Source: Pelodera strongyloides
Lineage: Eukaryota; Nematoda; Chromadorea; Rhabditida; Rhabditidae
Length of the DNA stretch: 64,000 bases
Direction: 5' to 3'
Assembly (NCBI GenBank): GCA_036852015.1
Contig: JAANDG010000212.1
Coordinates: 1 to 64,000 of the forward strand
In this document: in pieces, positions 35,606 through 47,480 of the stretch
Layout: each line of letters opens with the position of its first letter
Numbering within the stretch: position 1 is the stretch's first letter
The notes under the pieces: generated by a model
The model's database searches: none
The model's input: only the letters and a program-made list of their open reading frames with translations
Told to the model about the DNA's origin: nothing
Program-made: the position numbers and the translations under genes

Positions 35606-38600
35606 GGGGTAACAAAGGAAAACCAAAGTTTCAACTACATTTTCAATAAATAAAAAGAGTTCGTTATATTCTTCAGAAGCCCGATATGGGCCTTCAGAAT
35701 TTTTGTGTGTAGAGCAGAAAACGCCTAAATATTTAGTTGCCAGAGGGCAAATTTCAGTCATCGGTAGTGTAGTGGTGAGGGTAGGGGATTGTCAAGAGGA
35801 TGGTCAAGGTTCGATTCCTCTGCGTTGAACTTTGTTTTGCAATGTATGTATGTCTTTACTTTTGCATTAAAACGCAAATTATTATGTTTACTTACAAGTA
35901 TTGTAGTTTTAAAACCTGTGGAATCGTTTTTCCAAGATTTTATGATAAAAATTCAGGCTGGAAACGGAAAAAAAGGGCTCTCTGTTTAGAAAGTCGTGGA
36001 AAAAATATTCCACAGGTTTTTGTATTGCTGGCTAGAAATGATTGTTTTGAGCACTAGCAAAGTGTTTAAAACTTCAATACTTGTGAGAAAAAAGGGGCTC
36101 TCTTTATAACCCAAACTATGGGGTAACAAAGGAAAACCAAAGTTTCAACTACATTTTCAATAAATAAAAGAGTTCGTTATATTCTTCAGAAGCCCGCTAT
36201 GGGCCTTCAGAATTTTTGTGTGTAGAGCAGAAAACGCCTAAATATTTAGTTGCCATAGGGCAAATTTCAGTCATCGGTAGTGTTGTGGTGAGGGTAGGGG
36301 ATTGTCAAGAGGATGGTCAAGGTTCGATTCCTCTGCGTTGAACTTTGTTGCAATGTATGTATGTTTTTACTTTTGCATTAAAACGCAAAGTATTATGTTT
36401 ACTTACAAGTATTGGTGTTTTAAAACCTGCGGAATCGTCTTTCCACGATTTTCTGATAAGAATTCAGGCTGGAAACTTGAAAAAACTGCTCTCTGTTTAG
36501 AAAGTCGTGGAAAAAATATTCCGCAGGTTTTTGTATTGCTAGCTAGAAATGATTGTTTTGAGCACTAGCAAAGTGTTTAAAACTTCAATACTTGTGAGTA
36601 AACATAATAATTTGCCGTTTTAATGCAAAATCAAAACAGACAACTATTGCAAAAAAAAAAAAACGTTCGACGTAGAGGAATCGACCCTTGACCTTTCCCC
36701 TGACAGTCCCCTGCCCTCACCACTACACTACCGATGACTGAAATATTCCCTCTGGCAACGAAATATTTAGTCGTTTTCTGCTCTACATTTTGAACTCTAC
36801 ATGAGCTTAAGGGAACTTACTGCGCCGGGAGCTTAGCTTCGGCTTGCATGAAAAAGCGCTCGAAACTCAGAATTCCAAATGCCTAAATAGTTGAATACAA
36901 TACTTACCATCACTCTATAGTACCTGAGCCGGTATATTCCATTATTCGACTCTTTGTTTTTCGAACATAAGGGGTATCTATGATTTTCCATTCCAGAGAA
37001 CTGAAGACTGACAATCTCATTTACATTATCTCCGCCCTAACGATCACCGAAAACGAATAACTGACCCGCGTTTGGATCCAAATGGCGTTGAAATCGCATT
37101 GCCTGCGTTCCTTCAATTCTGTAGATTTGCCTCCCACTCAATAAGGTTCCGCTAAATATAGAATGTAAGCTTAACAATCTTTATCATATATCACACTTAT
37201 AACTATGAAAAAGAGCAAAATAGAACATAAAAATAACCAACCTTCCAAGAATATATCAGAGCAGAAAAAGATATCACTTGTTTTTTTTGCTCACTCAGTT
37301 AGTATTTACATATGCAAATATAAAAAAGTATGTTATTTTCGATAAGTAACTGTTTTTTGCAAAATCACAGACAGTACTTTCACTAAATGTGCATATGGTA
37401 AATGTAAATTCGGCTAGAGTAGTGAAAAAATATTGAATCGTCATTCATTTTCAAGCTGTCAGATTAGAAGCTTGGTTCTTTTGCTCTCTATTTGCCATAC
37501 TAGCTATATAATTATTAAGTTCAGACCTCTAGCTCTGTATTTTCGACGTACATTTTCCCGCCCCAAGGTTATGATCAGTACGGGCTGAGTATTTTTGCTG
37601 TTACTCTCTTTTTTTTCTTTTTGAAACGAATCGTCTCACACATTTGTCAACTGGAGCTGCTGGATCTAACAGACAACTGCCTGGCCCCCATTCTTCGTAA
37701 TCCAGTTTAAGAATCCTACAATGGACTACAATTTCAACTGTCACGAGCTAATTTAAGTATGTTTCCTTGCAACCCACGCTTCTGGCTATGAAAGCTGATT
37801 TGTCTCTATTGTAAAGCACAGAGTTACTATAAAACTAACCAAGGAACCACTTTTTCGTAAGATGGGTAGAGGGGAAACTGCAGACCCCACATGAAAATTC
37901 AGGCTGGAAACTGGAAAAAAGGGCTCTCTGTTTTAACCCAAACTATGGGGTAACAAAGGAAAACCAAAGTTTCAACTGCATTTTCAATAAATAAAAGAGT
38001 TCGTTATATTCTTCAGAAGCCCGCTATGGGATTCAGAATTTTTGTGTGTAGAGCAGAAAACGCCTAAATATTTAGTTGCCAGAGGGCAAATTTCAGTCAT
38101 CGGTAGTGTTGTGGTGAGGGTGATTGTCAAGAGGATGGTCAAGGTTCGATTCCTCTGCGTTGAACATTGTTGCAATGTATGCATGTCTTTACTTTTGCAT
38201 TAAAACGCAAATTATTATGTTTACTTACAAGTATTGGTGTTTTAAAACCTGTGGAATCATTTTTCCACAATTTTCTTATAAAAATTCAGGCTGGAAACTT
38301 GAAAAAATTGCTCTCTGTTTAGAAAGTCGTGGAAAAATATTCCACAGGTTTTTGTATTGCTAGCTAGAAATGATTGTTTTGAGCACTAGCAAAGTGTTTA
38401 AAACTTCAATACTTGTGAGTAAACATAATAATTTGCGTTTTAATTCAAAATTAAAGCAGACAACTATTGCAAAAAACGTTCGATGTAAAGGAATCGACCC
38501 TTGACCTTTCTCTTGACAGTCCCCCTACCCTCACCACTACACTACCGATGACTGAAATATTCCCTCTGGCAGCGAAATATTTAGGCGTTTTCTGCTCTAC

Positions 38601-39575
38601 ATTTTGAACTCTACATGAGCTTAAGGGAACTTACTGCGCCGGGAGCATAGCTTCGGCTTGCATGAAAAGCGCTCGAAACTCAGAATTCCAAATTCCTAAA
38701 TAGTTGAATACAATACTTACCATCACTCTATAGTCCCTGAGCCGGTATATTCCATTATGCGACTCTTTGTTTTTCGAACATAAGGGGTTTCTATGATTTT
38801 CCATTCCAGAGAACTGAAGACTGACAATCTCATTTACATTATCTCCACCTTAACGATAACCGAAAACGAATAACTGACCCGCGTTTGGATCCAAATGGCG
38901 TTGAACTCGCACTGCCTGCGTTCCTTCAATTCTGTAGATTTGCCTCCCACTGAATAAGGTTCCGCTAAATATAGAATGTAAGCTTAACAATCTTTATCAT
39001 ATATCACACTTATAACTATGAAAAAGAGCAAAATAGAACATAAAAATAATCAACCTTCCAAGAATATATCAGAGCAGAAAATGATATCACTCGTTTTTTT
39101 GTTCACTCAGTTAATATTTACATATGCAAATATAAAAAAGTATGTTATTTTCGATAAGTAACTGTTTTTTTGCAAAATCACAAACATTACTTTCACTAAA
39201 TTAAAGCTATATAATTATGAAGTTCAGACCTTTAGCTCTGTATTTTCGACGTACATTTTCCCGACCCAAGGTTATGATCAGTACGGGCTGAGTATTTTTG
39301 CTGTTACTCTCTTTTTTTTTCTTTTTGAAACGAATCGTCTCACACGTTTATCAACTGGAGCTGCTGGATCTAACAGCTGCTGGAGCCTGGCTCTCATTCT
39401 TAGTAATCCAGTTTAAGAATCCTACAATGGACTACAATTTCAATTGTCACGAGCTAATTTAAGTATGTTTCCTTGCAACCCACGCTTCTGGCTATAAAAT
39501 CTGATTTGTCTCTATTGTAAAGCACATAGTTACTATAAAACTAACCAAGGAACCACTTTTTCGTAAGATGGGTAA
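35606..39575. repeat. Amplified foldback array with tRNA-like boxes, three units
   Basis: Units start at 35606, 36120 and 37947, each with GGGGTAACAAAGGAAAACC. Unit 1 is a 510-bp truncated copy; units 2 (about 1.83 kb) and 3 (about 1.63 kb) are nearly full length and very similar. Units 2 and 3 contain a palindrome (36222-36786 and 38048-38600) whose arms carry GTAGAGCAGAAAACG at the outer ends and, inside, a segment with a pol III-like A box (TAGTGTAGTGGTGAG) and B box (GGTTCGATTCC), 35765-35818 in unit 1. The remainder of each unit (36787-37946, 38601-39575) is anonymous. No coding sequence is recognised. Confidence 0.85.
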
Positions 39576-40770
39576 CAACATTCCTGAAGATATAGTCAGT
39601 AAGTACAGTAACGTATTTAATCGATAAACCGCACACACCCATACACGTTGCGTATGTTAAACTCATTGCAGGCAATAGCATGATGGTCTATGGGAATGGA
39701 AAACAGGCAGAAGCGCAGAATCTTTTGTGGCCGGAACAGTTAATACCGTGTAACATTGTAAGCGCGATTTACATACATTGCAAAAACCAAATATAGGACA
39801 AGTTGATAATTTATGTTCCTAGTATGTGCCAGCATTTGTGTGCCTTTAGTACTGTTTCCATTTACGTGCATTGTTTTGCGAGAAGGCTACCGTACTGAAC
39901 ACAAATTCGAATTTAGCGGCCCCTCACTTTTTTTACGGCTCGGCAGAAAGCCGCGTTTACGACGCGCAGTCAGCCCAGCCGGTTGATGGTTGTTGAGTGG
40001 CACAACTACAATATTTTTTTTTGTCAAATTATATTTATTTACTTTTTTTCCACTTTTGTTGTTATTTTATGCTTCATTTATTTTGTTTATTTTCGCAATT
40101 TGGAATTTGTACACGTTACTGGTTACTCCTTGTTTACAAGGAAGTCTTCTATCCGCGTCCGAGTTTGAGTTAGCAAAAATGCGGTAGTTTTACAGATTGT
40201 TCTGCAAATGAACTTGCGAAATAAAACTGTTCAAATTTATGTTCCACTTTTTTTATGCCCAAAATCTTCCCAAATATAGGTTGTTCTGTATTTCTCCAAT
40301 GTTACACATCTGCTCCATTCGCTGGGAAAAAAGAAAAAGCAATTGTCACAGCAGGTTCCCTGTTTCCAACATTTTTACTTTTTACAGTTATGGAGTTATG
40401 GTTTGTTAGACTCACAATGAGTGGGCACCTTTGGCTTACAGGTCGAAAGAACCTGTGGTGCAGCAACCACGAGAATGAGTGACCTGGTAGTGATACTGAA
40501 GCGAGTGCGCCTCAACAGAGTAATTGATATCAAATAGAGAACGATTATAAGGTTCACAGATGTTCTGCTGTGGACCTACCTGCGTTAATTCTCTATAACA
40601 CAGTTCCAGAACAATCAAAAGTAACGAGACTTTGAATGAGAAACATGGAATGTCAACGACGAGGGAAATACAACAATAGTAAATGTTAAACAACGAACAA
40701 CGATATATTAGTGAACCAACTGGAACACGACGCCCAACCGGCGCGAAGACAAAATCTATACACAACAAAC
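39576..40770. other. Intergenic, no gene recognised
   Basis: AT-rich sequence with no splice-supported exons. Minus-strand frame 40436-40792 has Cys- and hydrophobic-rich stretches but no resemblance to the srh exons on either side. Confidence 0.4.
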
Positions 40771-41363
40771 CGGAGGCCGTTTTCACCAACATTTACTTCT
40801 GTCATAAATTTTTGACCATCAAAAAGGTACTTAGACTGACTTTTTTTAGACTAGACTTTATGACTGAAGTACGCTGCCACACGCTTTTTGATGGATTTCA
40901 CCAACATTTACTTTTTTTGAAGGAAAACGTTGGATAACAGTTAGATTACGTTTTAAAACTAATATGATACACATCTAAGTAATTACTAAAAGTTGTTTAC
41001 CATGTAAACAAGAAATATATAAATAATCAAGCGTGTAATCACTTTATTAATATGTGAAATGTGATCCAAAAGCTGAAATCATTGTCAATTAATGTTTACA
41101 AAACTTTTTTTACCATAAAAACCATACAATAATTAAACAAATTAAGTTAATTAGTCTTCATAAAGGAGAAAAAGCTGAAGTACAGGCTTACTTTCACCTT
41201 TTTGGTGGAAGTACGCCTCCCGTGTTAAAAGCGTACTTCTCTCAAAAAGGTACTTAACCTAAGTACCTTTTTGACAGAATGTTGGTGAAACCAGAAGTAC
41301 CGCGCGCTTTTGACTGAAGTACCCTTTTTGACAGAAGTAAATGTTGGTGAAAACGGCCTCGGA
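40771..41363. mobile_element. ~590-bp foldback MITE
   Basis: The ends are GAGGCCGTTTTCACCAAC...TTACTTCTGTCA at left and the reverse complement TGACAGAAGTAAATG...GTTGGTGAAAACGGCCTC at right. Internal partial repeats (CACCAACATTTACTT, AAAAAGGTACTTA) recur in both orientations. No transposase. Confidence 0.75.
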
Positions 41364-41825
41364 GTAGCATGAAAAAAAAAATCAAACACAGTGCACTTTT
41401 TTATAACGAGAAACATCTCGAAAGAAAAAAAGTATGTTGACTATAATTTTTGGGGCTTCCTCTGCCAACTTTGCTGACAATCAAGAATTAAACAAATTCA
41501 TTTATTACAACCAGCAAAGAATTAGTTGTCGTTTCACGACATCCGATGGGACAATATTCATTGATTCGTAGATACTTTATTTCCGAACGTTTGCCCGGGT
41601 TGTACTGTTGTTTCTGAAATTTTCTATTTTCAATTATAATATATACCAGCCGTTCGAAGAGCCCTACGGGCTCTTCTCCGACTGGAGGAATTTAAAAAAA
41701 ACTTTCATTTACGTTTATGTGGAAACGTATAATTTGGTTCTGGACAGCGTTTTTGCAAATCATGCAAATTTGCTATCGCACTTCTCTTCTCCTATAATAT
41801 CTCCTATAATATCCTCGACATATAA

Positions 41826-41908
41826 GCTAGCATAGCTCAACAGGTAGAGCGTTGGACTGTGAATCGAGAGATTGTGTGCTGCTGTGGGTTCGAATCCCGC
41901 CAGCGGCA
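41826..41908 (+). tRNA. tRNA-like sequence, GTG (His) anticodon position, long variable arm; probably pseudogene or SINE head
   Basis: An A box (TAGCTCAACAGGTAGAGCG) and a perfect B box (GGTTCGAATCC) are correctly spaced. The D stem GCTC/GAGC and the T stem GTGGG/CCCGC pair. The anticodon loop CTGTGAA gives GTG, with a one-mismatch stem. The variable arm is about 15 nt, unlike normal tRNA-His, and the acceptor stem GCTAGCA does not pair with CAGCGGC beyond three bases. No CCA is encoded. A functional tRNA is therefore doubtful; a tRNA-derived SINE, a pseudogene, or one of the V-arm tRNAs described in nematodes remain open. Confidence 0.5.
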
Positions 41909-42013
41909 AAGATTTTGTATGTTCTCTTTCGATTATGAATAGAAAATTTTCTTTATGAAAGGATTTCGTTATGTTCACACAAACAAAAAAGTAAACTCTT
42001 CTCCTTTATATAA

Positions 42014-42015
42014 TA

Positions 42016-42061
<46 letters not shown>

Positions 42062-42069
42062 TTGATATA

Positions 42070-42140
<71 letters not shown>
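42014..42140. repeat. (AT)n microsatellite
   Basis: Two long TATATA tracts are separated by ATTGATATATCT. The Ile/Tyr-rich frames through it are artefacts. Confidence 0.95.
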
Positions 42141-42143
<3 letters not shown>

Positions 42144-42193
42144 TATAGACATACGGGCCGCTGATGTTATAAATAACCGATTCTACGATGCTA

Positions 42194-45100
42194 TTATGTA
42201 GGCCAGGGCCAGGTATAGCATCTAACAAGCCAAGCTACTGAATGTGTCTCTATTTTAGTGCACGAGCCTTTAGCTCGGGTGGGCATCCTTCGCTGAAGTA
42301 TTGATAATAGTCCGTCACTGTAGCGTTTCTGCGAACTGTTCATTGTAATGGTTGCACATATATCAAATACATATTTTGCCGATTTCTGAAGTTAGCTACT
42401 GTTGGGTTTATGGAACCGTTTTGAACGAATGTATTTCGACAAATTGTATTATTAGATAATGCATATGATCCAATCTGAGCTGTCTGATAGTCAGAAAAGG
42501 ACACCTGCCAAAGAAAAAAAGTCATCTGCTGAGTGGATTTTAAATTCACTACAAATATTCGGATAACTACAGCAACAATGAGTACCTTGTGAATCACCGA
42601 TATTAAAGAGCGAGGCGCATATTATTATTAATATGGGCGTTACATACGAGCACAATGGAATGCAGACCTGAAATATATTTCAGTAAAAAGTATGTCCTCA
42701 GTAAAAAGGTCTATCCTGTGTTCGATACTAAAATGTACACTTTTTACACAAGAAAACTGCTGCAAGTTTCCAAAAAAAAAGGAGTTTCACCAGAATGAAA
42801 ATCAGAATTGTCAGCCAAGCCCGCCATCTTGAGGCTGTATCCCCGAGTTTCGAACACAACGGCACAACTGCCGGACAACTGCGAAGGGCATGATTGATGG
42901 CAAGGTGAGAAAACCAGAGAAACAACAAGCAAGAAAACAATTCTCAAAGATCTCAGAACCCCCAATAGACACATTTCTCGCTGCTTGCCGAGCAAAATCG
43001 CCTAGATGTGGAACAACAAGTGAAGCAAGCTGTGTTTTCTCTCAAGATTCAGACAATTATAGTCACTCGACGTGGTCTTTCTGATCCACTTAACAAAGAG
43101 ACGTTTGTCTCGATCGAAATCATCGGATACCAGAATCTCGAGGCGAATTTCGGCATTGCGCGAATAAAAGAGTAATCAATCGGTCATACATCAGTTAGCT
43201 ATGTTTTGCTGATGTTATGATGCCCATAGCTCATTCCTCAGTGAGAACGGAATTTAAAGTCGGGGCGATTGATCCGAGTAACTCAACAAAGACGACGAGA
43301 GAATAGTTGGAATTTGGAATTAGGATCCGGCAGCAGCGAGAATGAAAATCCACTATGCCGATCTGCGAAGAAACAGACAAGTCAGTAGCAGACTGTAAGA
43401 TCGTCAGCCGAAGATGATCAGGCTCAGATCACCGGAAGGCATCAATTGAGGTTAGGCCGTTACTTCGGTCATCCACGAGAGATACTGACGCCGAAAACCA
43501 TAGAACTGATCCATGTGAGGCGCAATAGACCACATCGGGGAGGAAACGTGCGGGGTCTCACAATCAGTCGCTAGTTGCAAAAATGGTTGAAGCGGATATT
43601 GGAGCTTTAACAAGGTGAGAGCTCTCGAACCTCGAAGCAGCTCATAGGCTTATGTCGATCAAGAAAGTGCGGTATATCTAACATAAAGAATACGGCCATG
43701 GTGCAAGGAAGGTTTTATGAAGGCCAAGGCCCACGTTGCCGACATCATCAAAGAACTCTATGCGGAGATCTTTGATTCGAACACGCTTGTGCCCAAATCA
43801 ACCAATGAAGCGAATGAAGGAAGTAACGGAGTGCATGGAGAGCAAGCTTAAACATGCTTCTGAGAGAATGCTCCTGGCAATAATGACATTTCCATTCATC
43901 TCCTCAATTACTCTCCGAGGTCCGCACAGTTGCGCTCTTAGAGGATTTTATTACTACATTGTTCACACAGTGCACTATTATTAGATGCTCGTCGGCTAGT
44001 CCTTGCCTATTTCAACCGTATAAGAACTTCTTTCACATCCAACCAACATATGTGATACTGACCTGTAAAAGTAAATTTATCGTAGTTTTGCGGTGCATCT
44101 CCAATGTCTTAGCACTCATATGACACTTAAACAAAGACATTATCAAAATGTATATGGCGGTAAGTATTTGGCAAGTCCCTTCAAACTCAAACTAGATTTC
44201 CGTATATTTTAGAGTCGAAAACACCCTCTAAAAGAAAACTGGCGCACCTTCTGTTTTTCCAGAACGTAAAAGATATGCAGAACTACAGCTATTACAACAA
44301 CGGTTGCAAATGCTACCAGCCAACATGCGTAGATCATTGTGATCGGGAACATATTATTGTACTTAAAGGAATATATTAGGAGAGGTTTTAGTTGAAATAT
44401 GTTCATGGCCGTCGGAAATTCCTGAAAGTAAGTTTTCATACAATTGCGCCGCTTCAACAGATACGGTCAGTGTAAGGTGTAAGGTGTAAGTACGCACAGT
44501 TAGACAGGTTTAATTGTAAATGGATATTCAAGGAGGTACTTCGCGAACTGCTCGCTCCTGGACGTCCTGAGGCAAGTCAAGAAGTGCAGCAAAAATCGTA
44601 GATGGAATCACAAACATGGCCTAAAATATGTTGTTCCTGCATATGTATTCCACTACCTTAGTGATATCAACATTTCAATAAAATAATTTAGTGATATCAA
44701 CGTTCTTTTACCTATGATAAAAACCTTGATAAGCTCGTTTAGTCGGAACTTTGAGAAACAAAAAATCAAACAGCAAGAAAATTTCCAAAGAAAAAAGACT
44801 TACATTAACTATGAAAAGTATCATCCGGTGTAAGTTTTTCGACAATTTAAGGCCTGATCCCAGAGGTAGTACTGCTTGATGTTTAATTAAAAATGAGCAA
44901 GTGATAGCAGCCGCTTGGTTGTCCAAAATAAAAAGCCCTACTGTCTAAAAAAAATAACAACCGAATATAACGAACCAATGCTAACACTAATTGTAAGCTT
45001 TTTCCAGCTAACATTGACGCATCGGACACAATAATGGGCCTGCTTCCTCATGGTTACAAATACAATTTGTATTTCTAACATGGTTTCCATTGCACATTTG

Positions 45101-45836
45101 GACGTTTGGGCAAAATAACATCAGATATCCATGATATTGCAAATAAAACAATATTCACCATCTGCATGTATGGTGAAACTCCAAACGTAGCCAAGCATCC
45201 CAATGAATACACGGCAATAAATGGAAATAGGAACAGTGGAATTGGACACGTAAAGAATGTGATATACATATCGAAAACAATTGCCCACATCTGTAAGCGT
45301 ATACAATTTCAAATGTATTTAGCCATGCAGGGAACAGACACCAGACTCCCTTTCAACAATGTGTTTCCATTCTATTTTTTTTATTTTCTAAAATGGTGAA
45401 TAAAAATAGAATCTAAGTAAGGAGACCCTCGTTGCCTAGCATCACCGCGAGAAAAGAGGTTTACTACTAACTTTTATTTAGTATTTTTATTAACCATTTT
45501 AGAAAATAAATAGAAAAGAAAAAAACACATAATAGTCCCGATCTGGAATTAGACGACTCTTATATGCGCTCGTCATTATGGCATGCTTGCAACCTACCGA
45601 ATGTTGGTTGCAAGTATGCGAATGTTTCGTTCTTTCTCCGAAAAGTCATTAGCCTTACACGTACTCACTTGTATATAAAGTACGGAATTCCTGTAACTGG
45701 TGTATAATCGCAATGACTTCTTAATCACGATAAATATGCCCAATGCATTGAATATAACCGAAACAACACCAACAGTGTGCAGAAAAATCATCATTGCTTT
45801 AGGGTAGGAAACATCAACGGTGGAATTTGATGTCAT
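42194..45836 (-). CDS. srh-like chemoreceptor, C-terminal exon out of frame
   Basis: Minus-strand exons are 45836-45669 (168 nt), 45290-45159 (132), 44944-44804 (141), 44620-44540 (81), 44421-44248 (174), 44125-44063 (63) and 42667-42586 (82), all with consistent phases and matching the complete paralogue exon for exon. The last exon region is about 42385-42194. A seven-transmembrane nematode receptor is implied: motifs are [11 protein letters not shown] in exon 1, CPIPLF and [12 protein letters not shown] in exon 2, [11 protein letters not shown] in exon 3, [10 protein letters not shown] in exon 5, [19 protein letters not shown] in exon 6 and [12 protein letters not shown] in exon 7. The conserved tail ([17 protein letters not shown]) is present but lies in a phase that exon 7 cannot reach, so the C-terminus is frameshifted or uses an unseen exon. 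The start at 45836 matches the paralogue; an upstream ATG at 45881 is also in frame. Probably decaying. Confidence 0.8.
45370..45516. repeat. Short foldback (~145 bp)
   Basis: Arms TTTTCTAAAATGGT and ACCATTTTAGAAAA with flanking TTCTATT / AATAGAA pair across a 60-bp centre. It lies in the first intron of the srh-like gene. Confidence 0.6.
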
Positions 45837-46489
45837 TATGCCACAAGTTTCGATGAAGAGTGTAGCACGTTTGGTATGCAATAGATTTGCGAAATGATTG
45901 AGGACATGATTGCGCTTTTTGTTTTATAGGCAATTTCATGAAAACCACCTGCAATTCCCTGTCTGAACGTTTGAACGCATTCTCGGAAAACCAATCTTTG
46001 AAGATTTTTTTATTATGTAAAAGAGCAATTGTAGCGTGCGTTAAGAATCACGTTAATGAAATCATTAGAATAAATTGTTGTTGTTTAATTACCCAAGGTT
46101 GAGGTAATCACTCTGTTGCTGGTTACTTGCTCAGTAAAGATAAATGAAGATCTGTCTTACCGTTATCGGAGAAAAAGCAGGGAGTCGTGTAGGGGAAACG
46201 ATAGCCAGGATCAGCAGACGAGCACACTCCTTGGACGATATACAGAAGTAACTGAAGGATAAATATTCATACTTCATAACGAACAAGCGGTGAATCATCA
46301 TACGATACAACAAATAAGCAGACTGCCTGATCAACAGACAAATATAAACAAGGGTTACCCGAATGGAGAGATCCTAGAACAAGTGGAATCGAGTCATAAT
46401 CCAATGCAAGAGAAGCAACAGTGCGACGTGATGACCAGTCCTTGAGCATACATCCTCGACACAAATCCACATCACAAGCGTCCTCACAA

Positions 46490-46628
46490 GATCACATCAC
46501 AACAATTGATGAGTCCTTTTGGATCAATGGATATCTCCTTATTGATGGGCAGGTCCTTGAAATGGCTGTTCCCCAAGGATAGGGTTACGGTAGCACGGTT
46601 GTTCTTTAGGTGTCGCGATACGCGGAAC
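46490..46628. repeat. Diverged partial LTR related to the 691-bp LTR
   Basis: The segment follows the last 140 bases of the LTR at 22663-23353 at clear but partial identity: GATGAGTCCTTTT, GGGCAGGTCCTTG, AATGGCTGTTC, GGTTACGGTAGCA and GTCGCGATACGCGGAAC appear in the same order. Neither a TG start nor a target duplication could be placed. It is an older family member next to PLE2. Confidence 0.6.
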
Positions 46629-46797
46629 TTTACGCTACAGCAGCAGTTGTATGCAGCATATGATAAAGCAGACTAAACAATTTGAACTAAATTCGAGCAA
46701 ATTATCAGTAATAAGTAAGAATACAGATGTCTCAGATGCGCTTCAAAAACAGACCCGAATTTCAAAAACCGTCCGGAAATTGTTTCCCTTAAATTGT

Positions 46798-46941
46798 AAT
46801 CCCGTCTGTGACTTTGGGGTCGAAACGGGTTACCTGGGTATTACCGGGTACTTTCGTTTAATTTTCTTTTTTCACACTTTCTTTTAGTTGTTTCTCATAG
46901 TTTAATTTTAATTCTTTACCAGTTATACTTTTGGTTTATTA
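46798..46941 (+). repeat. PLE2 5' terminal direct repeat
   Basis: 144 bp starting AATCCCGTCTGTGAC and ending TTTTGGTTTATTA. It contains only the second half of the hammerhead-like motif (GGGGTCGAAACGGG); the first half is present only upstream of the 3' copy. Confidence 0.85.
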
Positions 46942-47091
46942 TACTTGGAATCATGTTGTCTGAGTGCACTGGAGGATTAATTTCCCCGTCATCAGCAAAT
47001 GGTTCTATTCTTTTGTTTTATCTTGTTCATTTATATACTTCCTTTTTTATACATTTTTTCACACTTTCGTACCTTCGAATAGTTTTTTTCT

Positions 47092-47480
47092 CTGCCCTCG
47101 TGGCAGCTCCCTACCCTGCCCTCGCGGCAGCTCCCTACCCTGCCCTCGCGGCAGCTCCCTACCCTGCCCTCGTGGCAGCTCCCTACCCTGCCCTCGTGGC
47201 AGCTCCCTACCCTGCCATCGTGGCAGCTCCCTACCATGCCCTCGTGGCAGCTCCCTACCCTGCCCTCGCGGCAGCTCCCTACCCTGCCCTCGTGGCAGCT
47301 CCCTACCCTGCCCTCGTGGCAGCTCCCTACCCTGCCCTCGTGGCAGCTCCCTACCCTGCCCTCGTGGCAGCTCCCTACCCTGCCCTCGCGGCAGCTCCCT
47401 ATCCTGCCCTCGCGGCAGTTCACTACCCTGCCCTCGCGGCAGTTCAATATCCTGCCTTCTCGGCAGCTCTATATCATGAC
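47092..47480 (+). repeat. 24-bp tandem hairpin array, ~16 units, PLE2 5' region
   Basis: About sixteen copies of TGCCCTCGTGGCAGCTCCCTACCC-type units (core TGCCCTCG[T/C]GGCA, tail GCTCCCTACCC) at a strict 24-bp period, decaying at the right end (CAGTTCAATATCC, CAGCTCTATATCA). Because 24 is a multiple of three, several frames stay open as Ala/Pro/Tyr-, Arg/Gly/Ser- or Ser/Gln/Leu-rich repeats; none is supported as protein. It precedes the coding region by about 0.7 kb. Confidence 0.95.

Noticed and set aside
41953..42228. Ile/Tyr-rich frame
   Set aside because: Translation of the (AT)n microsatellite.
43560..43900. Possible reverse-transcriptase linker ([13 protein letters not shown]) in the long intron of the second srh-like gene
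   Set aside because: The resemblance to LINE proteins is a single short stretch in one frame with stops around it; not enough to call.
47092..47480. Array of regular repeats resembling a CRISPR
   Set aside because: Units are contiguous 24-mers without unique spacers, in a eukaryotic retroelement.
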